A program made the position numbers and the translations under genes. The notes beneath the pieces were generated by a model. It had not been told where the DNA came from, searched no databases, and saw nothing but the letters and a program-made list of their open reading frames with translations. A DNA stretch of 64,000 bases from Phycisphaerae bacterium (GTDB taxonomy: Bacteria > Planctomycetota > Phycisphaerae > Sedimentisphaerales > Anaerobacaceae): contig JAUVVQ010000008.1 of the NCBI GenBank assembly GCA_030604525.1, positions 1-64,000 on the forward strand, given 5' to 3'. Position 1 is the first letter of the stretch, and each line of letters starts with the position of its first letter. Of the stretch, positions 10,824-20,655 are shown in pieces.

Positions 10824-11103
10824 AGACCTCACTCCTTCAAAATTCAATGCCAATAAATATATCCCCCATTGAATCCGCCGCTGCGGACTGCTAAGCCGGC
10901 CTATAAAGTTGATACTATCTAAAAATTGATTTCCCCGCAAGACCTATGATAGGAAATTAATCACATCCGTTGAATTTGTCAACTAAAAATACGTTACTTT
11001 TTACTAAAATTAAAAAAACTTCGCACCAAAAATCAAAGAATATCTTGCTTGAAAATTCCTTCAATATTTGAGAAACTCTTTTGTCTATGATTTTTCTTAA
11101 GGA

Positions 11104-12036
11104 ATGATGGTTATGGGAATTTTTGCAAAAAGCGTCGATTATTTCAAAAATCGGCTTGGAAAAACGCGAAATAAGATAAACTCTTCGCTTTCTAAAATTA
11201 TTGCCTTAGGCAGAAACATCGACGACGACCTGCTCGATGAGCTTGAGGAGACTCTTATTACCGATGATATAGGTGTTGAAACTACCGAGAAACTCGTTGA
11301 GCAGCTAAGAACCGCCTATAAGGAAAGAAAAATTAAAAACACAGATGATATCATCCCCTTCCTCAAAGAGCATATCAAAAACTACTGGCCGGAACGCGAT
11401 AGAAAACTACACTCCGCAAAATCAGGACCCACTGTCATCCTCGTTGCAGGCGTCAACGGCTCAGGAAAAACCACGAGTATCGCAAAACTCGCATACATAC
11501 TGAATCAAAACAAAAAAAAAGTTATAGTCGCTGCCTGTGATACCTTCAGGGCTGCTGCCGTCGAACAACTCACAATCTGGGCACAGAGAATCGGCTCACA
11601 AATCATAAAACACAAAAGCGGCTCCGACCCCGCCGCCGTCGCCTTTGATGCCTGTCAGGCCGCTATCGCAAGAAATGCTGACTACCTCATACTCGATACC
11701 GCAGGAAGATTGCATACGCAAAAAGACCTTATGAAACAGCTAACAAAAATTCATGACGTCGTTGCTAAAAAAATACCAGACGCTCCAAATGAAGTCATTC
11801 TTGTTCTCGATGCCACAACAGGGCAGAATGCTGTAGTGCAGGCAAAAATGTTTACTCAGGCAATTAACGTTACCGGAATATTTCTTGCAAAACTCGATGG
11901 AACAGCGAGAGGAGGAATTGTTATCGCTATAAAAGACCAGCTTGACATCCCGGTAAAGTTCGTCGGTCTCGGCGAAAAACCCGAAGACATCGCTGAGTTC
12001 GACCCACAAACCTTTGTTGAAGCATTATTTAATTAA
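11104..12036 (+). CDS. ftsY: Signal recognition particle receptor FtsY
   Basis: NG domain: AGVNGSGKTTSIAKLA, CDTFRAAAVEQL, LDTAGRLHTQKDLM, KLDGTARGGI, FVGLGEKPEDIAEFDPQTFVEALF. Confidence 0.95.
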   Translation: MMVMGIFAKSVDYFKNRLGKTRNKINSSLSKIIALGRNIDDDLLDELEETLITDDIGVETTEKLVEQLRTAYKERKIKNTDDIIPFLKEHIKNYWPERDRKLHSAKSGPTVILVAGVNGSGKTTSIAKLAYILNQNKKKVIVAACDTFRAAAVEQLTIWAQRIGSQIIKHKSGSDPAAVAFDACQAAIARNADYLILDTAGRLHTQKDLMKQLTKIHDVVAKKIPDAPNEVILVLDATTGQNAVVQAKMFTQAINVTGIFLAKLDGTARGGIVIAIKDQLDIPVKFVGLGEKPEDIAEFDPQTFVEALFN

Positions 12037-12158
12037 GCATTCAAAGAAATACATCCAAAAAACTCAAACAAATGTGTGTATCTCTTTTAAATCGGACCAA
12101 TACAAACCCGCCCCACTTATGTGATTAAAATAAGAATGGAAGCTCTATGGATTTCGAC

Positions 12159-14123
12159 TTACTGGCTTTGCTCCTGCTGCTGTTCGACAATTTGCTGAAA
12201 TAATTGTTCCATCATCGATTTTCGCTGGCCGCCTTTACCCGTTGTGGTTAGAGAAGACTTGCTGCGCAGTAACGAACGACTGTTCCAGCCTCGCAATGGC
12301 TCCCGCTTCGCCTTCTCAGAAATAAGAATCTCATTGTATGTCAGACGTGCATCATTTGCCCAGTAAATAGATGTCACCGGCATATGTTTTATCTCTGTTC
12401 CGTCATAACTGTAAAGCATATCGTAATAACCCTGCCTGAGATTTTGACCTCCTACCCATTCATTTACCGGAACAATATCTACTAAAACAGTTCCTGTATC
12501 GTAATCAATCTGCTCAGGTATCTTAATCTCCTCTTTCTTGCCTTCTTTGCTCGATGTTTCTGTCTTAGCAACTTTTCCTATTTTTTCTCCTGGCTTCATT
12601 GACTTGAAAACTTTGCTGTACCAGTAACCCAGAACTAATTTGGAAACTTTTATATCTACGCTATTCGTAGCTTCTTGAACGCTAAGCGGAAAGAAGTACA
12701 TCCGGCCGGGGATACTTATGGGCTTAGTAACTTTCGCAAAGCTATCCCATAATATAACATCATCATTGTATGATTCGTAATCTTTCTCAAATTGACCAGT
12801 CCCCGCCAGCGGATTAAATACACCTAAACGTATCTGATAGCGGTAAGTTTTCTTCGGCTCTACTGTGTCATCGAAAGCCCATAACAATAACGGCTCACTC
12901 ATCTCGGAAAGTTTGCTGTTTTGAGTGAGCAATTGCTTCTTAAAGTCATTCTCGATATCTTGAATATTCGGTTTCTTTGGCTGATTTGTCTGTGTCGTGC
13001 CCGTCGCTTGCTGACCGGAGCCAGGTGTATTACTGCGGAATCTACCACCTTGTGTGGTGCGTGCGCCTCTGCCTGCTGCACCACCCTGGCCAAATAAGCT
13101 GCCAAGAGCTGACCCACCCGTAACTCCTCGACCCTTTGTCCTTGTTCTGCCCATCCCTCCCATTCGGTTTTGTCGATTAAGTTCATCGTCCTTTTTCTTT
13201 TTCTCGGCCTCTTTAAGCCGGTCCTCACGCTCTATGTCTTTACGATATTGCTCATACTTGCCGTGGAGACTTGGAGGATACCATTCTTGTTTTGGTGATG
13301 CAATTTTGTAAGGTTCCGGCTGTAACAAGTTCTTCATTACACTGAAGGAATTATATTGCAGCAAACGAACTGTCACACCTCCGTTCGGAAGATTATCCAC
13401 TTTTTCTACAATCTTAAACAGGTCTTTATGCGCTTCGATTTGTGCTCGGGGGACATGTTCCCACTCACCCCAACGACCGTCATCGGAAAGCTCTTGCCTT
13501 TGCAAATCAACTGCAGCGAATATCGGCTCTGCAAGACAAGGGTCTCGCCATTCTAAACGAACATCGCTGCCGGCATAAACTCGCTTGAAATCCTGATAAA
13601 GCTTTGATACATCGAGTTTGGCTTCAACTGTTACAACATCGATATCATTGGGCTCATGCTTGGCTTTGCGGTAAGAGTTTCGGACACTAACCTTTTCGGT
13701 GGGCACGTAAGCTACAAACCTGATGCGTTCTGCTGAAACATCTTGGAGCTCTTCTATAGACGGTACCGCATATTTCCGGTTGGATTTACGTATGTCTTTC
13801 TTTACCAAAGGGGGGATAGGCAATGTGATTTTACTGCTTAAATTACCTATCGGCGAACTGAATTGCGCAAGAAAGCTGTCATACTGCGGGATATATTCCG
13901 CCCTCGGCTCAGAAGCACGGCCAAGTTTAATCTTAAGTTCATCGGCTTGTTTTTGTATATAGCTGTCAAGTTCACCTGGGGTGAATTTCTTGCCATCATA
14001 AGCCACGTAATTCGGACTTATAACCACTTTGCTAAGTAGAAGCCAAAGGCATACTATTCCGACTATAACCAAAATTATCTTCTCTATATGCTGTTCCAGA
14101 AAGTCAAGACCTTTAATTTTCAT
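12159..14123 (-). CDS. Uncharacterised single-pass membrane protein, pilM-linked
   Basis: 654 aa; N-terminal TM IILVIVGIVCLWLLL; Gly/Arg-rich low-complexity middle segment (GGMGRTRTKGRGVTGGS...). Co-oriented with the pilM-like gene. Confidence 0.6.
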   Translation of the reverse strand: MKIKGLDFLEQHIEKIILVIVGIVCLWLLLSKVVISPNYVAYDGKKFTPGELDSYIQKQADELKIKLGRASEPRAEYIPQYDSFLAQFSSPIGNLSSKITLPIPPLVKKDIRKSNRKYAVPSIEELQDVSAERIRFVAYVPTEKVSVRNSYRKAKHEPNDIDVVTVEAKLDVSKLYQDFKRVYAGSDVRLEWRDPCLAEPIFAAVDLQRQELSDDGRWGEWEHVPRAQIEAHKDLFKIVEKVDNLPNGGVTVRLLQYNSFSVMKNLLQPEPYKIASPKQEWYPPSLHGKYEQYRKDIEREDRLKEAEKKKKDDELNRQNRMGGMGRTRTKGRGVTGGSALGSLFGQGGAAGRGARTTQGGRFRSNTPGSGQQATGTTQTNQPKKPNIQDIENDFKKQLLTQNSKLSEMSEPLLLWAFDDTVEPKKTYRYQIRLGVFNPLAGTGQFEKDYESYNDDVILWDSFAKVTKPISIPGRMYFFPLSVQEATNSVDIKVSKLVLGYWYSKVFKSMKPGEKIGKVAKTETSSKEGKKEEIKIPEQIDYDTGTVLVDIVPVNEWVGGQNLRQGYYDMLYSYDGTEIKHMPVTSIYWANDARLTYNEILISEKAKREPLRGWNSRSLLRSKSSLTTTGKGGQRKSMMEQLFQQIVEQQQEQSQ

Positions 14124-14190
14124 CTTTTCTTCCCCATCTATTAAAATTATCTTTGAATATTAAATTACTCAAACTGTCGGCCATTATGAT

Positions 14191-15396
14191 TTAGAAGCTA
14201 CTGGATTTTTTCCCTTCTTCCTGCTCTTTCTTAACAGATTCCGGCTTGATTGACTCATAACCTTTCTTGTCAAATACATATTCGCAAACCAGGTTCAATA
14301 CAACCACCGCATCTTCTCCATAACGATACAGCTTATGTTCTTGTGTCTTAAGGTCCACCGGTTCTATTCTCGTTGTTAATATTGTTATCTGATTGTGTTT
14401 GAGATGTTGAACGGGTTTTGTGCCATCGAAACCTCTGAATGTGTGGTCTTTAGAACTGCAGAGCTCCTTCATAAAGGAGGAAACCCCTTCACTGCTGACT
14501 ACTACTGATACGTTAAAATGAACAATATCTATCTCTGTATTTGAAAATCTGCCTGTGCAGGGAATTTCAAGGCCATTGAACAAACTCGAAACATAATACG
14601 GGCTGCCTTTTTCACCCTTCTTGCTCCTGGAAGATGAAATATTCTCAGTGCTAAAACGAGTATACATAAGCCGTTTTACAGGAGATGTAAAAACACTGGT
14701 AGAACCTTCGTTCAACGAAGCTATGGTATCGACTACATCCTCGATTATCCAATAGCCCACTTGCCAGTGCCAGCAGTCTTTAACTGCTTTGGGAATACCT
14801 TCGTATTTATAATTCTCCCAGTATTTATAACCGGCAAATAGTGAAGGTGTGGCATAGAGAGAAATTGACTGGGCATTCTCTCGGCAAAGAACGCCTTCTA
14901 TCTCGGATTTAGTAGTGGAAGAACTTTGCCTCGTTGCACTCATACTCCTTCGCATCTCTGCTTGAGTCGGACAATCTCGAGCGTTCAGACTGGAAACAAA
15001 ACCCTCAATCAATTGACGATACTTTTGAGCAAACTCCTGGAAAATTAGTCTTGATGTCTCCTGTGGCTTGGGAAAGATATTATAACTTAAAAGCTCTCGT
15101 TCAGAAGTCTGATTGACTAATGAAACTATCTGTTTGGCGTCTTCTTCGTAAGCTTGTTGATACTGAAGCTCCTTTTTCCACTGCTCTTTTGGAGGAGCCG
15201 TCTTGATAAGGGAGTCAATCTGCCTGCCTTTAGATATGCTGTCCTGTTTAATCGCTGAACCAAGTTTATTACTTATAAGTTGAGTGGGGATAAAAATAAC
15301 TATCCCGACTACTGCAATTATTATTGGTACCACCAGCGATGCGTAACTTTTAAGAAAACTGAGTTTCCCAAGATTTTCTTTTAGTTTAGCGGCCAT
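14191..15396 (-). CDS. Uncharacterised single-pass membrane protein in PilN/PilO-like position
   Basis: 401 aa; N-terminal TM SLVVPIIIAVVGIVIFIPT followed by a coiled-coil-like stretch; lies immediately downstream of the pilM-like gene. Confidence 0.55.
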   Translation of the reverse strand: MAAKLKENLGKLSFLKSYASLVVPIIIAVVGIVIFIPTQLISNKLGSAIKQDSISKGRQIDSLIKTAPPKEQWKKELQYQQAYEEDAKQIVSLVNQTSERELLSYNIFPKPQETSRLIFQEFAQKYRQLIEGFVSSLNARDCPTQAEMRRSMSATRQSSSTTKSEIEGVLCRENAQSISLYATPSLFAGYKYWENYKYEGIPKAVKDCWHWQVGYWIIEDVVDTIASLNEGSTSVFTSPVKRLMYTRFSTENISSSRSKKGEKGSPYYVSSLFNGLEIPCTGRFSNTEIDIVHFNVSVVVSSEGVSSFMKELCSSKDHTFRGFDGTKPVQHLKHNQITILTTRIEPVDLKTQEHKLYRYGEDAVVVLNLVCEYVFDKKGYESIKPESVKKEQEEGKKSSSF

Positions 15397-15471
15397 ATCT
15401 AACTCACAAATATAATTCTTCTCTCAACTTAATTCTTTACAAAATAAAGAATAACCTGAAACCTTTTATTA

Positions 15472-17679
15472 TTAATCACTCCCGCCAAATGCCGGAGAGG
15501 GTTCCTCCCAAACAAATTTCATATCTAATGCAAACCAGTGGTCATTGACCTGGTAAACAACATTGCCGGAGTTGTCCAGAACCTGTTTACCATTCGAGTC
15601 AAGCTCAGCAACTTTACTGATGATTTCTTTGGTCATCGGGTCAATCAACACTCGCTCCTCAGCGCTATTGTTATTCTTGTCTTTGGTTACCCTGGTATCC
15701 TCAATCCCAATCCCTTTTGGCATTTGATCAACGATGTCTATCTCTTTCGGCTGTTTTAAGTCAAATTGTTTCATATCGTCCTTTTTGTAGAGCTTAAAGG
15801 GACTGTTAGCATCCATAACTTCATCAAGATTCATCAATCTTGTAATAAATCCCCATTTACCCCGGTCGTCGCCTACTCCCGCAGGGTCCATTAACTCAAG
15901 CGGTTTCCTATAAGGAGTATAACCTGCAATGCTTACCACAAAGCCAGGTTGCATTATGGCTTCCGTTGATTTGGCGCCTTTTTTTCCTCTTGCAGTTGAT
16001 TTAATTACTCCATACGCGCTTTTTTTGCTTTTTCCACTCGCTTGTTGCATTAACAATTTCAATGCCTCCGCCATCCCGCTTCTCCTTTTACCCTTTTGCT
16101 CCCGCTTGCCTCCTGATACAAAATCCGTTGAACCAAATGACGCCGCATCAATATCGTCCGCAAAACGAACTGCCATACTCGTTACGAACATCTGCTTTCG
16201 GTCCTTGCGGGGAGTCCTCAATATCGTATTTATATCGGTTTTAGCAAAAGCTTGATAAAGCTCTTTCTGACCCGGGTTGTTCTCAGCGTTTGGAAGGGCT
16301 GAAAGAATCGTTTGATACATAGTCGGTACCACTTCGCGATACCGAAGGGATTTTTCAGCTTCTGCTATCAGCGACTGCGATTTAGGACTTTTACTCTTTT
16401 CACTCTGTAGTTTATTCTCTGCTGTATTGGCAGTCTGAATAACATTTTTTATCTGGGACCTGATGTTTGAATTAGTTTCGTATTTCATCCTGTCAAAAAA
16501 CGTCCTTGCAAAAGCCAACACTGATACCACCAAAAGAAGACAGGCCGCTACGGTAAAATATTTCGACTTGCGAACCCATTCCATAGAGCGGGATATGTTC
16601 TGAGGCAGAAGATTACTCTCTATCTTCCCCAACCCCAGACTTTGTAAAGCAAGGCCATATACCACTCCAAAGTCACTTACATGCTCGTGAAACTTCGCCT
16701 CTGAAACTTCTGAGCCAATCCCTAACTTCTTGAATGTATCCGGCTTCTCTACGGGAACGTTAAGCGTCTGTTGAAGATACTTAAGCAATCCTCGCATCTT
16801 GGTTCCGCCGCCAAACGCAATTGCCTTCACAAATTTAGTCTTTGCATTAGACCTGCTGTAAAAATTCAGCGACCGCTGTATCTCAGAACCTAAATCCGTA
16901 AACACCGGTTTCATCGCCTGATAAATCTGTCGGGCATATTTACTCATAGGTGCTGTACGCTTAAGCTTCTCTGCTTTGGCGAATTTGAGCTTAAAGCCTT
17001 CCGCTATCGCCTCGGTGAAATTATTACCTCCCATAGGAATGCTTCTCTGCCATACTGAGGATTCTGTGCAGACGACTAAATCTGTATTGTCAGCACCAAT
17101 ATCAAGAACGATGATGCCGTTCTGCTCGGATTTTTTCAAAATCTCTGAATATTCGTATGAAACAAAGTTATACAACGCCATCGGTGTCATCTGAACATAG
17201 CTCGGCTGGATACCCTCGCCGCCGAAGTAATTTAAAAGTGAATCAACCTCTTCGTTCTTGATTGCAAATATACCAACTATGTTTTCGCCTTTCTCTGTTT
17301 CTCCCATCAACTGCCAGTCCCACTGGATATCGTTAATATCAAATGGTATCTGTTGAGCCGCTTCAAACTTTACTATTTCGGGAATCCGTTTCTTCTCCAC
17401 CGGTGGCAGATTTACAAACCGGGCAAAACTGTTCTGGCTTGCCACCGATATAATGAGTTCGTCTTTGCCTATCTCGTTTTGAGTAACAAACTGACGCAGA
17501 CTCAAGGCAATCAGCTCATCTTTTTCAGTCTTCTCAACGCTGCTGGTAAGTATCTTGCCGTGTTGAATATTATCAAACCCGATTACTTCCAACGTGCCGG
17601 TTTCGATACTGAGATGTAATGCCTTTAGACCGTTATTTCCTAAATCTAATGCCCAGATTCTGCCGGTTTTAGAAGCCAT
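15472..17679 (-). CDS. PilM-like type IV pilus/secretion ATPase-fold protein with C-terminal membrane extension
   Basis: Actin-like PilM motifs WALDLGNNGLKALHL, KFEAAQQIPFDINDIQWDWQL, GIIVLDIGADNTDLVV, GGGTKMRGLLKYL; then TM FTVAACLLLVVSVLAFA and a ~330-aa C-terminal region. Confidence 0.8.
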   Translation of the reverse strand: MASKTGRIWALDLGNNGLKALHLSIETGTLEVIGFDNIQHGKILTSSVEKTEKDELIALSLRQFVTQNEIGKDELIISVASQNSFARFVNLPPVEKKRIPEIVKFEAAQQIPFDINDIQWDWQLMGETEKGENIVGIFAIKNEEVDSLLNYFGGEGIQPSYVQMTPMALYNFVSYEYSEILKKSEQNGIIVLDIGADNTDLVVCTESSVWQRSIPMGGNNFTEAIAEGFKLKFAKAEKLKRTAPMSKYARQIYQAMKPVFTDLGSEIQRSLNFYSRSNAKTKFVKAIAFGGGTKMRGLLKYLQQTLNVPVEKPDTFKKLGIGSEVSEAKFHEHVSDFGVVYGLALQSLGLGKIESNLLPQNISRSMEWVRKSKYFTVAACLLLVVSVLAFARTFFDRMKYETNSNIRSQIKNVIQTANTAENKLQSEKSKSPKSQSLIAEAEKSLRYREVVPTMYQTILSALPNAENNPGQKELYQAFAKTDINTILRTPRKDRKQMFVTSMAVRFADDIDAASFGSTDFVSGGKREQKGKRRSGMAEALKLLMQQASGKSKKSAYGVIKSTARGKKGAKSTEAIMQPGFVVSIAGYTPYRKPLELMDPAGVGDDRGKWGFITRLMNLDEVMDANSPFKLYKKDDMKQFDLKQPKEIDIVDQMPKGIGIEDTRVTKDKNNNSAEERVLIDPMTKEIISKVAELDSNGKQVLDNSGNVVYQVNDHWFALDMKFVWEEPSPAFGGSD

Positions 17680-17753
17680 AATTTACCTCATTTTCAGACT
17701 TAAAGTTATTGGTCTTGTCAAAACTTCACAACAAATATAAATTATAACATATT

Positions 17754-19142
17754 ATGAACGCTTTTGCCATAAACACACTTGGCTGCAAAGTCAACCAGTA
17801 TGAAAGCCAGCAGATTCGAGAACTGCTCGAACAGATGGGTCTGACTATGGTGCTGACTGCTGACAGCCCTGATTTTGTAATTATAAATACCTGCTGTGTA
17901 ACCAGGTCTGCTTCTGCCAAGTCTCGACAATACATCCGAAAAGCTCAGAAGCTGAACCCTGAAGCCGAGATTATCATCTGCGGCTGCTTGGCGACAGCCC
18001 AACTTGATGAACTAAATGACATAGACGGCAAAGTTCATCTGATTGATAACCGTCGACACCTTGCAGGTCGGTTAAAAAAGATAATAAAAAATAAAATTAC
18101 CAACCAAAAAACACATACTTATCAAACACATCAACCAAAGGATATTAAAACAGAAATCCCTTCTAAAATCAAGTGTAAAAACGACTTGGACGGAATTTGT
18201 GAGCTTCCTTTATTAACTTGTTTTAAAGGGCATACCAGGGCATTCGTAAAAATCCAGGATGGCTGTGACGCATATTGCAGCTATTGTATCATACCCAAAA
18301 CACGACCGGTTGTTCACAGTATATCGGCTGAAAAGGTGCTCCGGCAGGTAAAAAATTTAGTTAATGCGGGGCATAAGGAAATTGTCGTAACCGGTGTGTT
18401 TTTAGGGGCTTACGGGCAGGATACCACAATCCGTAAGAGATGGAGCGATGGTAGAAACGCTAAGCTGGCAGAGCTTTTGGATAAGATGGCAGCGATAGCG
18501 GGTTTAGCACGCATTCGGCTAAGCTCGCTGGAGCCGGCAGATGTAACAGAGCGGCTGATTGATACATTTTGCAGGCATCGTAACATTATGCCGCATCTGC
18601 ACTTATCGCTTCAGTCCGGTTCGGATGCGATTTTGAAAAAGATGCGCAGGCAGTATGATATAAGCGAATTCAAAGAGAAGATTGATTTGATAAAATCCCG
18701 GCTGGACAGGCCTGCAATAACGACGGATATTATTGTCGGATTTCCAGGTGAGAGAGAGGAGGATTTTCAGCAGACGGCGGCATTGGCGAAGGAAGTCGGG
18801 TTTGCGAAGATGCATATATTCAGCTTTTCGCCGAGAGAAGGAACGTCCGCAGCGAAGATGCAAGATGCTGTTACAAATAGAGTTATAAAAAGTCGGTCGG
18901 CGATGCTGCATAATTTAGGTAACCAGTTAGGCAGGGATTTCAGGGAACAGTTTATCGGGGAAACGGATGCGGTTTTGCTTGAAAACGGCAGAGGACGGAT
19001 TTGCGGACGGAGTAAGCGGTATTTTATGGTTTCTGTCGAGGGAGACGGTTTTCAGTGTGAAAAAAACGCATTGGTTGAGGTAAAGCTGGTTAAAAACACT
19101 CCGGATGGGGCTGTTGGAGAGTTTATTCGAAGGATAGATTAG
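17754..19142 (+). CDS. mtaB: tRNA (t6A37) methylthiotransferase MtaB-like radical SAM protein
   Basis: MNAFAINTLGCKVNQYES, INTCCVTRSASAKSRQ, radical SAM CDAYCSYC, C-terminal TRAM-like segment. Confidence 0.9.
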   Translation: MNAFAINTLGCKVNQYESQQIRELLEQMGLTMVLTADSPDFVIINTCCVTRSASAKSRQYIRKAQKLNPEAEIIICGCLATAQLDELNDIDGKVHLIDNRRHLAGRLKKIIKNKITNQKTHTYQTHQPKDIKTEIPSKIKCKNDLDGICELPLLTCFKGHTRAFVKIQDGCDAYCSYCIIPKTRPVVHSISAEKVLRQVKNLVNAGHKEIVVTGVFLGAYGQDTTIRKRWSDGRNAKLAELLDKMAAIAGLARIRLSSLEPADVTERLIDTFCRHRNIMPHLHLSLQSGSDAILKKMRRQYDISEFKEKIDLIKSRLDRPAITTDIIVGFPGEREEDFQQTAALAKEVGFAKMHIFSFSPREGTSAAKMQDAVTNRVIKSRSAMLHNLGNQLGRDFREQFIGETDAVLLENGRGRICGRSKRYFMVSVEGDGFQCEKNALVEVKLVKNTPDGAVGEFIRRID

Positions 19143-19271
19143 CCGATTGGAGTTGTCGGGGTTCATACCTTTTTGATGGTTGACTTTAAAGCTTTTTGGA
19201 CACCTGGTGGGGTGGGAAAATGGTCAAAATTATCAATCAAATGCGCAAGTGTTAAAATAGGTAAGGCAAAA

Positions 19272-19331
19272 AGTTGTAAAAAATTGTAAAAAATCGCAGA
19301 AAATCGCAGAAAATCGTAAAAAGTGGTCGAA
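19272..19331. repeat. Degenerate 10-bp tandem array (A-tract phased)
   Basis: agttgtaaaa aattgtaaaa aatcgcagaa aatcgcagaa aatcgtaaaa agtggtcgaa: six consecutive units at exactly 10-bp spacing. Confidence 0.8.
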
Positions 19332-19805
19332 AATCCGCACTTTTTAGCAAGTCAAGTGAAGCACGCTTGCGCAAATGATAGCGCTCTGCTGAAGGTGGAG
19401 AAATACGAAATGCTAATTTCTAAACCCTAAGGAAATTCAAATATCTAAATCTTAATGTTCAAAATATTTTGGCACGAAGATTTTGGTTTCGCCGAAGGCG
19501 AATCTTTGATATTGTGTGGGGCGCGTGTTTGCGATAGCAAGCAGAAAGTGGAACATTTGAACAGGAGAACAGTTGAAAGAGGTAAAAGTCAAGAAAAAAG
19601 AGGACAGATGACGGAATATGAAAAGTTGAGGGCGTTCTAAATTCTTAATGGATTTTATATATCAAAAATAATTTATTGTATAATCAAAAAAACTGTAGCA
19701 AATTGGGGCTTAAAGAAGGTGTGGTGCGGAGTTTTAAAGGCCGCTCTTTTGCTGAATTAAGACAGGCAATTGTTAAAATGGTGCGGTAAAATGGAGATAT
19801 GAACT

Positions 19806-20261
19806 ATGGATAAATCTGATTCGCTCGAAGAGCTATTTGAATACGCGATTGACAGAGAAATCGACGCCAACCAGTTTTACCTGGCTTTGGCTGAGCGTGT
19901 TGACAATGCGGAAATGCGTAAGGTTTTTGAGGATTTGGCCGAGGAAGAACTGGAACACAAGGCCAAGCTGGAATTGGAACTTATGAAGTTAGGCAAAACC
20001 ACAGTGATAAAAGTACCCCCAGCCAGTCCTCAAAGAGATTACATCATATCAGACGGTAAGTCGCTGCTGGATATGGACTACAAAGATATGCTATTGATGG
20101 CGATAGAAAAAGAAGAGGCGTCATTCAGGACTTATGTCAATTTAGCGCCAAGAGCTTATGACTCTGAGACCCGCGAAGTACTACTGTCACTGGCCCAAGA
20201 GGAAGTCAGGCACAAACTGAGGTTTCAGATGGAATATGATATGATAATGAAGCATCAATGA
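19806..20261 (+). CDS. Ferritin-like / rubrerythrin-like di-iron protein
   Basis: Two four-helix-half repeats with ExxH-type motifs: AIDREIDANQFY...EEELEHK and AIEKEEASFRTY...EEVRHK. Confidence 0.8.
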   Translation: MDKSDSLEELFEYAIDREIDANQFYLALAERVDNAEMRKVFEDLAEEELEHKAKLELELMKLGKTTVIKVPPASPQRDYIISDGKSLLDMDYKDMLLMAIEKEEASFRTYVNLAPRAYDSETREVLLSLAQEEVRHKLRFQMEYDMIMKHQ

Positions 20262-20655
20262 GTAAGTACGAAGGTAATTCTTTGAGACGGATTAAGACTG
20301 ATTGACGCGAAATAACACAATTTTAATTTTGCCACTAAGGCAGAAAGACGTGAATATATCTCGAAAGGTAATAGTGCCTATCATAAGACCTCATGTAAAA
20401 CATTGGGATAAATTTTTGTGCGGTGCCCTGGACGGTGTGTTGTGGGCCATAATAATATCAATCCTCCGAAGGCGGACGCAAGCGAATGTGGAATCGGAGA
20501 CGGTCTGGATGATTGGCAGGGGTTTATAATAGAAAAATTTTTATACTAATCGGCTTGCATTGATACAGTGCGCGATATAAAATCAAGCATCGTTCAGCGG
20601 TTAATCGGAACGTTAAAATATGCACTAACTTTATTATCTAAAAGGAGGAACAAAA

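Noticed and set aside
10941-11103. oriC in the dnaA-ftsY spacer
   Set aside because: AT-rich, but no cluster of recognisable DnaA boxes.
19455-19640. 61-aa ORF in the mtaB-ferritin spacer
   Set aside because: No RBS, no protein-like composition, sits in quasi-repetitive intergenic DNA.
20302-20529. 75-aa ORF upstream of the second GH29 gene
   Set aside because: No supporting RBS or recognisable similarity; not reported as a gene.
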